16,575 nt of DNA from assembly GCA_964461105.1 (NCBI GenBank), contig CAYWSY010000040.1, positions 1 to 16,575 of the forward strand, in the 5' to 3' direction. Source of the stretch: JAGVMG01 sp964461105. GTDB taxonomy: Bacteria; Chlamydiota; Chlamydiia; Chlamydiales; Rhabdochlamydiaceae. Positions 5,908 through 14,200 of this stretch are shown here, piece after piece. A model generated the notes under the pieces. That model worked only from the letters and a program-made list of their open reading frames with translations, made no database searches and was not told the origin of the DNA. Made by a program: the position numbers and the translations under genes. Each line of letters opens with the position of its first letter. Positions within the stretch are counted from its first letter, which is position 1.

Positions 5908-7436
5908 GTTTTCTTCTCTCTTACAATTAGATGGGAGCCTCTGCCCCCGACAATGATTACTTCCGCTCCTTTAGAGACAAATCCTGTCTCCGACAGGGCC
6001 TGATACTGTTTGCCATCAACGCTAATGTGACCAGCGGGCTTGAGTTCAGTGAGGACGACTGCTATTTTGCCAATCACGCTCGAGTCAAACTCAACTCCGA
6101 CATACCCCTCTTGAGTTTCTGTTAACACCAGCCGGCTGACTCGTAAGAGACGTGGGGTTACCCAGCGCCCTAAAATGGCCATTAAGACGACACTGGCAAC
6201 AAAGGCTCCACAAAGATAAGCGAATTGCTCAATGAAGTCCAGTGTAGCTAAATTAATTTGGCTCATATCCCAGGTAAATTTAACTCCATCGAGACTCGGG
6301 AGCATGAGGGCAATTAAGCCGAATAAGGTCAGCACAATGCCTAATATCCCTGCGATTCCAAAACCGGGCAGAACAAATCCTTCCACTAACAGTAAAATAA
6401 TCCCTGCAGCAAAAAGGATGAGCTCAAGCCATTGGACGGTATGAATGGAAAAACTCGAGAGGAGAATAAGCCCAAGACACACAAGGGCGATGATCCCGGG
6501 CGCTCCAAAGCCAGGATGGCTCATTTCAAGGTAAATCCCAATAATCAATCCCATAAAGAGCAACGAGGAGATCAGCGGATGGCTTAAAAAAGCAAAAAAA
6601 TCGATTTTCCAGTCGTAAAACGTCAGGATAGTTACCTGAGGAATCGATGCAAAGAAGGGCTCTTGAAATACAAGGGAGCTCATTCCTGATGTTTGCGGTC
6701 CTAAGGAGGGAAGAGGGCCTGGTGTGACTTCAAAATCGGCAATTCCAAGTGTGGTGAGTTGAGAGGCATTGAGCGTCAGCAATTTCCCTTGACGGGAGAT
6801 CACTAAGTCAGCTCCTTTGCCATTTTTACGTATTTGAGATTCCTCTTGAAGCTGGATGATCTTGCCGTCTCGCATGACAAGAATCATCTCTTTGTCGACC
6901 ATCGCCTCTGCGATTAGTGGATTGCGCCCGTAATAATTAGCGAGATTTGCAAATTCAGCGCGCAGAGCGGAATTCACCTTTTCTGAGGCGCTTTGCATAT
7001 TTCCATCAGGTCCACTTGTCACAGGTTCGGCGGCGCCCATACTTGATGAAGGGACAATTCCGATGTATCTGCAGGCGTAGGCCAGCATGGCTCCTGCAGA
7101 AATCGCCCAGTTGTCGATAAACGCCACAACGGGGATCTGATCTTCATTATCGATCTTATGGAGCAGGTCTGCAATTTTCATTGCGGGAAACACCTCTCCT
7201 CCGGGCGTATCAAGATGAAGAATGATGAAGCTGACTCCCTGTTTTTTATAAGCTTCTAGAGCAAATTTAACATAAAGATATGTCGATTGATCAATGGCGC
7301 GATCTTTTTCAATGTGAAGGTAACCGACTTTATTGGGGCCATTGGGATTGAAATGGATGTGCTCAGCAAAATTAGGGGATGCATGCAGAGAGAACGTGAT
7401 GCAGCATAAGATTAAGAATAGGAGTTTATGAAACAT
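5904..7436 (-). CDS. nfeD: NfeD-family membrane-bound serine protease (ClpP-like plus NfeD domain)
   Basis: A 510-aa long-form NfeD. Starting at ATG 7436 (TTG 7439 is adjacent and in frame) it has a signal peptide (about 1-20). A ClpP-class domain follows, with HLDTPGGEV (about 74-82) as oxyanion-loop motif, Ser113 in NWAISAGAMLAY as nucleophile and Lys153 in SASEKVN as general base. The Ser-Lys spacing of 40 is close to the 41 of the archaeal stomatin-specific protease PH1510. Several membrane segments follow (about 280-430), and a C-terminal OB-fold NfeD domain (about 440-510) has VGVEFDSSVIGKIAVVLTEL and ends GGRGSHLIVREKK. The family cleaves or regulates stomatin/flotillin partners at the membrane; floA immediately downstream fits. 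A good promoter lies at 7474-7503. Confidence 0.93.
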   Translation of the reverse strand: MFHKLLFLILCCITFSLHASPNFAEHIHFNPNGPNKVGYLHIEKDRAIDQSTYLYVKFALEAYKKQGVSFIILHLDTPGGEVFPAMKIADLLHKIDNEDQIPVVAFIDNWAISAGAMLAYACRYIGIVPSSSMGAAEPVTSGPDGNMQSASEKVNSALRAEFANLANYYGRNPLIAEAMVDKEMILVMRDGKIIQLQEESQIRKNGKGADLVISRQGKLLTLNASQLTTLGIADFEVTPGPLPSLGPQTSGMSSLVFQEPFFASIPQVTILTFYDWKIDFFAFLSHPLISSLLFMGLIIGIYLEMSHPGFGAPGIIALVCLGLILLSSFSIHTVQWLELILFAAGIILLLVEGFVLPGFGIAGILGIVLTLFGLIALMLPSLDGVKFTWDMSQINLATLDFIEQFAYLCGAFVASVVLMAILGRWVTPRLLRVSRLVLTETQEGYVGVEFDSSVIGKIAVVLTELKPAGHISVDGKQYQALSETGFVSKGAEVIIVGGRGSHLIVREKKT

Positions 7437-7473
7437 CAAGCCAATCCAGTAAAAATTTCTGTCGAAACTTATG

Positions 7474-7503
7474 ATTATACTCTAAGACACACAAAAGTGT
7501 GAA
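7474..7503 (-). promoter_or_regulatory. Promoter of the nfeD-floA operon
   Basis: On the minus strand TTCACA (7503-7498, one off the -35 consensus) is followed after 18 bases by a perfect TATAAT (7479-7474). Transcription would start near 7467, about 30 bases before the nfeD start. The spacer contains a small inverted repeat, CACAC-AAAA-GTGTG (7488-7501), overlapping the -35 element, which could be an operator or a weak hairpin. Confidence 0.7.
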
Positions 7504-7532
7504 GTTAGATTTTGTGATCTTTCGATTAAGAA

Positions 7533-7562
7533 AAAATAACAGGATATTAGGATGGACAGGAT
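7533..7562 (+). repeat. Family A terminal inverted repeat, left arm
   Basis: A 30-base arm with three AGGAT motifs at 8-9 base steps. It is perfectly complementary to 8026-8055 and resembles the arms at 1513-1544 and 1568-1599. It lies just downstream of the stop codon of the GxxExxY gene and about 30 bases upstream of the -35 box of nfeD. Confidence 0.85.
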
Positions 7563-7574
7563 AGGAAATCCAAT

Positions 7575-8036
7575 TCAGAATGATTCATCTAAGCCCAGAA
7601 GAGTATGGACCTCCTGTCTTACTTCCTCTGCCTCATCCGCTCTACTGGGATGATACAGCCGTTTATATTCTAATTTTTGTTTTCCGAAGTTAACCAATAA
7701 ACCAACTGATATCCCTGAAGCTTTTAAATAGTTTATAACTTGAGATTTATGCTCTGGTAATAGAGCTGTGCAACATTTAAGCTCTACAACAATCACATTT
7801 TCAACAATCAAGTCGGCTACATATTTCCCAACCTTGCAGTTTCTAAACACGACATCAAATGGCTGCTCAGCTAAGACTCTCAATTTTTTCTGCTTCACTG
7901 CAATAAAAAGAGCATTTTTATAAACATTTTCCAAAAAACCAGCGCCAAGCTCTTTCATTATTTCAAAACAACACCCTATAATAATCTCAGAAATATCAGA
8001 ATGAGGCAGCTCTGTTTTATTTTCCATCCTGTCCAT
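7575..8036 (-). CDS. GxxExxY family protein (PD-(D/E)XK nuclease-like)
   Basis: A 153-aa protein. The defining motif GFLENVY is at about residues 33-39. The nuclease-like core follows: PFDVVFRNCKVGKYVADLIVE carries the Asp, and VIVVELKCC supplies the E-x-K. A helix with KSQVINYLKASG gives the conserved Gln/Tyr, and GLLVNFGKQKLEYKRL forms the final strand pair. This arrangement matches the GxxExxY/PDDEXK_3 proteins, a widespread small family whose role is not established; the fold predicts metal-dependent DNA or RNA cleavage in the cytoplasm. The first codons (MDRMEN) are encoded by the terminal inverted repeat, so the upstream AGGA motifs of the repeat probably act as Shine-Dalgarno; starts at residue 1 or 4 are both possible. 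The gene is the only cargo of the cassette and is unlike its housekeeping neighbours. Confidence 0.88.
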   Translation of the reverse strand: MDRMENKTELPHSDISEIIIGCCFEIMKELGAGFLENVYKNALFIAVKQKKLRVLAEQPFDVVFRNCKVGKYVADLIVENVIVVELKCCTALLPEHKSQVINYLKASGISVGLLVNFGKQKLEYKRLYHPSRADEAEEVRQEVHTLLGLDESF

Positions 8037-8055
8037 CCTAATATCCTGTTATTTT
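8026..8055 (-). repeat. Family A terminal inverted repeat, right arm, includes start region
   Basis: The inverted perfect copy of 7533-7562. Read on the minus strand it ends in AGGATGGACAGGAT, which overlaps ATG 8036-8034 and leads into a second in-frame ATG at 8027-8025, each preceded by an AGGA at usable spacing. Confidence 0.85.
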
Positions 8056-8114
8056 AATTTTTTAATTCATTTCTCAAATGACCACTCCATTAAGTCTGAT
8101 CCAATTACTCAAAA

Positions 8115-9401
8115 TTACATCTTTGTTAAAAAACTTAAGATCGCGTCCCTTGTTTGAACGAGATGTTCCTCAGTGTGGCTGCTTGAGACAAACCAAGCCT
8201 CATAAGCAGAGGGTGGAATATAGATCCCTTGCTCAAATAGATCCTGAAAGAGCCCGCGGAATCTATGTGTATCAAGCGCTTGCAAATCTTCCTTTCGGTT
8301 TACCTCGCGCACTCCGAAAAAGAGAGTGAACATCGACCCCACACGATTCAATGTTACCTCTACATCCCGCTCTGCAATGAACGCTTCAATGGGATCGGTC
8401 AATACCCTGGTTTTTGCTTCTAATGCTTCATAAAATCCAGGTTGCTCACATGAATGGAGCGTATGCACCCCAGCGCACATTGCTACAGGGTTACCGGATA
8501 AAGTGCCTGCTTGATAGACGTTTCCAAGGGGAGCTAGCATATCCATGATCTCCTGTTTGCCTCCAAAGGCCCCTACGGGAAATCCACCACCAATGATTTT
8601 AGCAAGGCAGGTTAAATCGGGGATCACCCCATAAAGGCCTTGCGCGCTTGTTAAACCGACGCGAAATCCTGTGATCACCTCATCAAAAATCAGAAGCGCA
8701 CCGCTCTTTGAAGTCTCTTCGCGCACCATCGAAAGAAAATCGGGATCAACGGGAACGACGCCCATATTCCCCGCAATCGGCTCAAGAATGACAGCTGCAA
8801 CCTCGCGATTTCCCCGTAAAAAATTGCGACATGTCTCTAAATCATTAAAGGGAAGTGAAACGGTGTGTTGAATGGCTTCTACAGGCACTCCTGCTGACGA
8901 GGCCTGTGGCAACAATGAAACTCCCGATCCAGCTTGGATGAGCAAGCTGTCGCAATGTCCATGATAATGGCCATTAAACTTAACAATCAAAGAGCGCCCA
9001 GTAAATCCACGCGCTAAACGCACGACGCTCATCCCCGCTTCCGTACCTGAAGAAACAAAGCGGATTTTTTCGATCGAGGGAAGATGGCTCATGATTTTCT
9101 CTGCAAGCGCGTGCTCATAGGGAGTTGCAATCCCAAAAGAGGTGCCTTGTTGCAGCTGTTCTGTGACAGCGCGCATCACAAAGGGCGCACAATGACCTAA
9201 AATCAAAGAGCCCCAAGCTCCGCAAAAATCAATGTAGGCATGGTCATCGACATCCCAAATCAGATCTCCTTTGCCGCGTGCAACCATCAAAGGGGTCATC
9301 TCAAGGTTAGTGAATGCACGTACAGGAGAGTTAACCCCTCCAGGCATCCGAGCGCAGCTCTTCTGATACAATGCTTGTGTCAACGGTCGTTCTTTTAGCA
9401 T
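8115..9401 (-). CDS. hemL: Glutamate-1-semialdehyde 2,1-aminomutase
   Basis: A 428-aa class-III PLP aminotransferase-fold enzyme. It converts glutamate-1-semialdehyde to 5-aminolevulinate in the C5 pathway of haem synthesis, in the cytosol. ATG 9401 gives the standard family length and places MPGGVNSPVRAF at residues 19-30, as expected. Longer frames (ATG 9464 and beyond) would add an unconserved extension overlapping tamA. Visible signatures are DFCGAWGSLILGH (58-70), SSGTEAGMS (117-125; the usual first residue is Asn), FNGHYHGHCDSLL, LEPIAGNMG, IFDEVITGFR with the pyridine-nitrogen Asp240, and CLAKIIGGGFPVGAFGG with PLP Lys268. The gene is divergent from tamA across 61 bases that contain a short dyad at its very start. 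Downstream lies the family A cassette, with no clear terminator between. Confidence 0.95.
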   Translation of the reverse strand: MLKERPLTQALYQKSCARMPGGVNSPVRAFTNLEMTPLMVARGKGDLIWDVDDHAYIDFCGAWGSLILGHCAPFVMRAVTEQLQQGTSFGIATPYEHALAEKIMSHLPSIEKIRFVSSGTEAGMSVVRLARGFTGRSLIVKFNGHYHGHCDSLLIQAGSGVSLLPQASSAGVPVEAIQHTVSLPFNDLETCRNFLRGNREVAAVILEPIAGNMGVVPVDPDFLSMVREETSKSGALLIFDEVITGFRVGLTSAQGLYGVIPDLTCLAKIIGGGFPVGAFGGKQEIMDMLAPLGNVYQAGTLSGNPVAMCAGVHTLHSCEQPGFYEALEAKTRVLTDPIEAFIAERDVEVTLNRVGSMFTLFFGVREVNRKEDLQALDTHRFRGLFQDLFEQGIYIPPSAYEAWFVSSSHTEEHLVQTRDAILSFLTKM

Positions 9402-9417
9402 TCTAAAGACTTTAGAA
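9401..9417. promoter_or_regulatory. Dyad at the hemL start (operator candidate)
   Basis: TTCTAAAG-A-CTTTAGAA is a perfect 8+8 inverted repeat. It abuts the hemL start codon inside the 61-base region shared with divergent tamA. It could bind a dimeric regulator or fold in the hemL leader; an accidental AT-rich palindrome is also possible. Confidence 0.3.
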
Positions 9418-9462
9418 GAATTTCGATATCCAAGCAATTCGAAAATACATAAAATCTGCTTC

Positions 9463-11250
9463 ATGTTGCGTCGTTTCAAAACACTGACCCTCTTGACCGC
9501 TTTCATGATCTGGTTCCCGCTCATGCTTGATGCGGCTGGGATTCCTTATTCTGTGCAATTTCAAGGGCTTGATGACGATACCGCCTTAAAGGCTGTTAAA
9601 TCTGTCTCTGGACTCACCTCTTTAAAAAAACGGCTGCCCGCTTCGCTCAGCGCGCTTCGGTATCGCGCAGAATCTGACATTCCAGATCTCATCAAAGTGC
9701 TCAACGCACATGGGTATTACGATGCGCAGGCCTCTATTCGGATCCAAGAGGTCTTTAATCGCGTTCTTGTAATCGTCATGATCGATCCTGGGCCGCTCTA
9801 CACGCTAGAAGCATTTGAGATCCACCTTTATTGCGAGGATCCCAAAGAAGATTCCCATTGCTGCCATATCAGCTTAAATCAAATCGATGTGACATTAGGA
9901 AAACCTGCCCACTCTGCTAAGATCATCGACGCTGAGTTAAAATTGCTCGATGAACTCTCCCAATGCGGCTATCCCCTTGCATCGGTCAAAGAGCGGGAGA
10001 TCATTGCCGATGGACACACCAAAACCATTCGGGTGCATCTTGGTGTTCAAACTGGACAAAAAGCTGCCTTTGGGTCGATGGCGGTTGTTGGCAACACACG
10101 AATAAAGCCTCTTTACTTCGAACAACATACAAACTGGAGCCAAGGGGAATCCTACAACAGCGAGCTTGTCGAACAGACTCAAAATGAGCTCATGGAAACG
10201 GGATTATTTAGCTCAATTTACATTACGCATGAAGAATCTCTCAATGCATCGGGTGAGCTTCCTATGCGGATCGAAGTAACGGAAACAAAACATAAAAGTG
10301 TCAATGTCGGGGTCAGCTATCAGACGGTGTTTGGTCCTGGGATCACGTTTGGCTGGGAAAATCGCAATGTCGGCTGCATGGGACGGCGTCTGAGTGTCCA
10401 AGGCGATATCACGCGCATTAGTCACACTGGAAAAGCAACTTACTTTCACCCTAATTTCCGCAGAGTGGATCAGGATCTTATCGTCCAAGGACAAGCGGAG
10501 CATGAAGCGCTTCCGATCGCCTATTCGATGCGCTCTTACAGCTTGACCAACCGCTTCGAGCGAAGGATGGGCAAACACATCCGATTTGCCATTGGCATTA
10601 CCGGAGAGCGGCTCATGGTGACCGCGAGCGCTCAAAATGGAAATTATTGGCTCATTGAGGCTCCCTTTTATTTGCGCTTGAGCACAGCAAATAGCCTCCT
10701 CGACCCGACCAAGGGGGCTACGATTGAATTCACAACAACCCCTTCTGTAAATATCGGCGATGTGAATGAATATTACCTTATCCAACAAGCTTCTGAAAGC
10801 ACGTATCTTCCGCTCAACCGAGATCACAGCGTTGTCATCGCCCAACAACTTACCGTTGGAACGATTTGGAGCCCTCACTTGCACGATGTGCCCCTTTCCA
10901 AGCGATTTTTAGGAGGCTCTGAACAGAATTTACGCGGCTATCGCTACCAAACAGTAAGCCCGCTTCGGGATGACAAACCAATTGGTGGGAGATCCGCCAT
11001 TTATTTTACATTAGAATCCCGATTCCGCGTGACCCCTTCCATCGGCCTTGTTCCCTTCTTTGATATGGGCAATGTCTACACTTCGCAATTCCCCACTTGG
11101 CACGGAAAATGGTTTAAATCTTTAGGGATCGGATTGCGCTACTATTCGTTTATGGGGCCTTTTCGCCTCGATGTAGCATTTCCATTAAATCGCCGAAAAG
11201 AGATCGATCCTGTATATAAAATATTAGTGAGCATTGGTCAGACTTTTTAA
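9463..11250 (+). CDS. tamA: TamA-like Omp85 outer-membrane protein (POTRA plus barrel)
   Basis: A 595-aa protein, close to the 577 aa of E. coli TamA. A signal peptide (MLRRFKTLTLLTAFMIWF, up to about residue 25) is followed by about three POTRA domains (about 28-270). These include DIPDLIKVLNAHGYYDAQASIRI, then GSMAVVGNTRIKPLYFEQHTNW and NELMETGLFSSIYITHEE. A 16-strand-type barrel (about 280-595) then carries the Omp85 loop-6 motif FLGGSEQNLRGYRYQ near residue 490 and ends in Phe. With TamB it would form the inner-to-outer membrane module for barrel insertion or lipid transport. The name rests on the tamB gene 12 bases downstream, because BamA and TamA are hard to separate by motif. No good Shine-Dalgarno is visible before ATG 9463. 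Confidence 0.9.
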   Translation: MLRRFKTLTLLTAFMIWFPLMLDAAGIPYSVQFQGLDDDTALKAVKSVSGLTSLKKRLPASLSALRYRAESDIPDLIKVLNAHGYYDAQASIRIQEVFNRVLVIVMIDPGPLYTLEAFEIHLYCEDPKEDSHCCHISLNQIDVTLGKPAHSAKIIDAELKLLDELSQCGYPLASVKEREIIADGHTKTIRVHLGVQTGQKAAFGSMAVVGNTRIKPLYFEQHTNWSQGESYNSELVEQTQNELMETGLFSSIYITHEESLNASGELPMRIEVTETKHKSVNVGVSYQTVFGPGITFGWENRNVGCMGRRLSVQGDITRISHTGKATYFHPNFRRVDQDLIVQGQAEHEALPIAYSMRSYSLTNRFERRMGKHIRFAIGITGERLMVTASAQNGNYWLIEAPFYLRLSTANSLLDPTKGATIEFTTTPSVNIGDVNEYYLIQQASESTYLPLNRDHSVVIAQQLTVGTIWSPHLHDVPLSKRFLGGSEQNLRGYRYQTVSPLRDDKPIGGRSAIYFTLESRFRVTPSIGLVPFFDMGNVYTSQFPTWHGKWFKSLGIGLRYYSFMGPFRLDVAFPLNRRKEIDPVYKILVSIGQTF

Positions 11251-11262
11251 TTAGGTTGGGTT

Positions 11263-14200
11263 ATGGGACATTTCATTTCTTTCATAGTACGCTTAGTCTA
11301 CAAGCTCGCGCTTGCTCTTGTTGCCATTGTTTGCCTAGGGTTTGCCCTCATGCAAACCAAATGGGCAAAGGAAACGGTGCGCACCACCTTGATTAACGAA
11401 CTGCAGACTCAAGGGATCTGTGTTGAATTAGACGGACTTGAAGGAAAACTCCCATTTACTTGGACGATCGATCACCTCTCACTTAAAAATAATGCAGGAG
11501 ATTGCCTTCATTTATCCCATACAAAACTCCGTTTAAAAGTGATTCCACTTTTTCGAAAGCAAATCATCCTTAATTACGTCAACATTCAAGAAGCAATCGT
11601 CTCATACACCCCTCAAAACACAAGTAAGACAACAGAATGGTCACAACAGGCGCTCATTGAACAGATCCGCTCTTCCATTGATGCATTAAGACCTGCATTG
11701 CACCTTGCCATCAATCATCTCACAATCGAACAGCTCACTTTGAAAAATCTCTCCTCACATGAAATCATCAGAATTAGTATCGATGCACGCGGCAAATGGC
11801 GACGAGATAACCGGGAATTTTTATTCAATGTGAAAATCGCTCAACCTGACAACGCCCGTGTCTATGGGGAATTTTTTGTAAATGGGAACCAAGTCAACAA
11901 TAAAATTAGTGCTGGCCTCAAAATCCATCTTGAAGAGATCGATGGATTCGCTCAAGAATGGATGAGTGAGATCACTCTCTCTGGACCATGGAATACCTGG
12001 CAAGCTTTGATTTGGGAAGATATTGCTCCCGGACTCCCTTTAAAAGGAAAACTCAAAGGGCGTTTGAACGAACTGATGCTGCCGACATTCTTCTCTCAAC
12101 TGCCCAATAGCTGGAACTCTATAGCAGAAATCACCTTAAATCCAGAGGGGCCTTTCAGTATTAAAGGCGAGATCGCTTCCCTTACCGGTCCAAAAATCAA
12201 TGGATTCTTTCAAGGGGATTATGAACATCACACGTGGGAAGGATCCCTCGCTCTTAACTCAGCTGATACATCCTTCCCATTTCAAAGCAGCGTCACACTT
12301 CAATGGACTCCTACAACTCCCCTGCGCTGCAGCGACATCTCATTAACCTCACAGGGAACCGCCCTTCACGGGGAGCTTGCAATTGACCTCTCAAGCTATC
12401 TTGTATCTGGCACTCTCTTTGGCAGGGCAGAAAAGGTTGAAGCCCTCCAACCTCTCATCACCAAGCTTCCCCTGGGAGGTTCATTAGGATTTGAATGTAC
12501 CTTCTCTTCAGATCATCAAGAACAGGCAGCGCACTTACATCTTTTTTCCCATCAACTTCACTATTCCCAAGTGACAGCAAAAGGACTCTCCTTATTAGCT
12601 ACCATTCACAATCTGACCGCACAGCCTTACGGAACGATCGAATTGAATCTGGAAGCGATCCACTTTCCCCATTTGCATATCGATACCTTCCACTTCAATA
12701 CTTTTGCAACAGGTCCTGATGAAAAACAATGGACCTTTCAAATTTCCACCTCAGGCGAATTCCAAGATCCATTCCAACTCTTAGCTCAAGGAAACATTCA
12801 ACTGCAAGATGGACACTGTTCCCTTTACTTAAGCGAAACTAAAGGCACTCTTGCCTCCCAGCCATTCTATTTACATCAACCTTGCACCTTCATCTATAGT
12901 CCTGAACAATTCTCTTTGAGCCCGTGTTCGTGGAGCATTGGAGAGGGCAGTTGCGAGATCTCTGCGAACATCTCACTGCACAAAGCCATCGCTTCTTTAC
13001 AAATGACCCATTTTCCTTTAAACACATTTTCCCTTCTCTATCCTAATGTAGTCATCGATGGGACGACAACTGCATCGGGATCTTTAGAAGCGACGCACGA
13101 TCAAATGACAGGCTCTTTCAATGCTGTGCTTGAAAAAACAGGGCTTTTCTATCAAGGAAAAGAAGAACCGCTCCAAACTAAAGGCTCCATTCAAGTCCAT
13201 CTTGATCATCACATCCTTCAAATTCATACATTGCTCACCTCTAAAGAAGGGCAATTTCTCGATGTTTCAGGAACGCTACCCGTCACCCATGTGGTCTCCC
13301 CTCTTTCAATTGCTGTAGATCCCAATCTCCCCCTTCACAGTGAATTAATTGCAGAGGGGAAAATCGAAGAGATCTTCGACTTTATCAATATCGGTTCCCA
13401 TCATATTACCGGCCTCCTCTCCTCTCGTCTGATCCTGTCTCAAACGCTGCACTCCCCCGCACTGCAAGGGATGATCGATTGGCAAAATGGCTCCTATGAA
13501 AACTACTACACGGGGACCTCTCTCAAAGAGATGAACACCCACATCGAAGCAGAAAAAGACGTCCTTAAACTCACCTCCTTAACGGCGCGCGATGAACAGG
13601 GATCCCTTTCAGCTGAAGGAAAGCTCCGCCTCAGTGCAAAAGAACATTTCCCCTATGAGATCTCAGCTGAACTTAACAATTTAAATGCGCTCCGCTTTGA
13701 TCTCATTAACGCTCATCTCTCAGGGCCCTTGTATCTGACGGGCACGACACAATCCGCCCTTGTTCAAGGCAACATCATCGTTCCGAAGGCCACGATCCAC
13801 ATTCCCGACCAACTCCCTTACGAAATTCCCAACCTTCCCGTTACCTTCATCAATCGCCCCGCCCATCTCACGGCCCCAATTGTAATCTCCTCCACTGCAT
13901 TCCCCATCCACCTTGATCTCGAGCTTTCCGCAGAAGACCAAATCCACGTAGAAGGAAAAGGACTCTTATCAGAATGGCAAGGTTCGGTGCACCTCACAGG
14001 AACAAACCTGAACATCACCGCAGATGGAAAACTTGAGTTAATGAACGGCGAGTATCTCTTTACCGGAAAAATCTTTAAACTAACTGAAGGGCAAATCGTT
14101 TTTCACAATAAACCCACAGCGAGCGCCTACCTGACTCTCAGTGGCAGACTCAATTTACAAGATGCTGAGATCATGGCTCAGCTCCACGGTCCACTCACCT

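Larger units (their letters stand above)
7533..8055. mobile_element. GxxExxY cassette bounded by perfect 30-bp inverted repeats (family A)
   Basis: The arms at 7533-7562 and 8026-8055 are identical inverted copies of 30 bases, including AACAGGATATTAGGATGG and a third AGGAT. They enclose 463 bases taken up almost entirely by one minus-strand gene. The right arm contains the start codon and ribosome-binding region of the gene; the left arm lies 12 bases beyond its stop. The same arm family forms the gene-less palindrome at 1513-1599. This resembles a minimal mobile or homing unit with a nuclease-fold protein as sole cargo. No transposase of a known type and no certain target duplication is visible, so mobility is inferred from the two related copies. 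Confidence 0.7.

Noticed and set aside
7541..7562. AGGAT motifs as the start of a CRISPR-like or tandem repeat array
   Set aside because: There are only three short motifs per arm, with no spacers and no further repetition.
7533..8060. Target-site duplication around the GxxExxY cassette
   Set aside because: Both flanks are AT-rich and share only TTAA-like bases, which is too weak to call a duplication or a target.
9402..9524. N-terminal extension of hemL (469-aa frame)
   Set aside because: The extension overlaps tamA, is not typical of HemL, and ATG 9401 gives the normal family length with conserved motifs at the expected positions.
10213..10884. 223-aa open frame antisense to tamA
   Set aside because: It lies wholly opposite the barrel-coding part of tamA, shows no recognisable domain and is explained by codon bias of the real gene.
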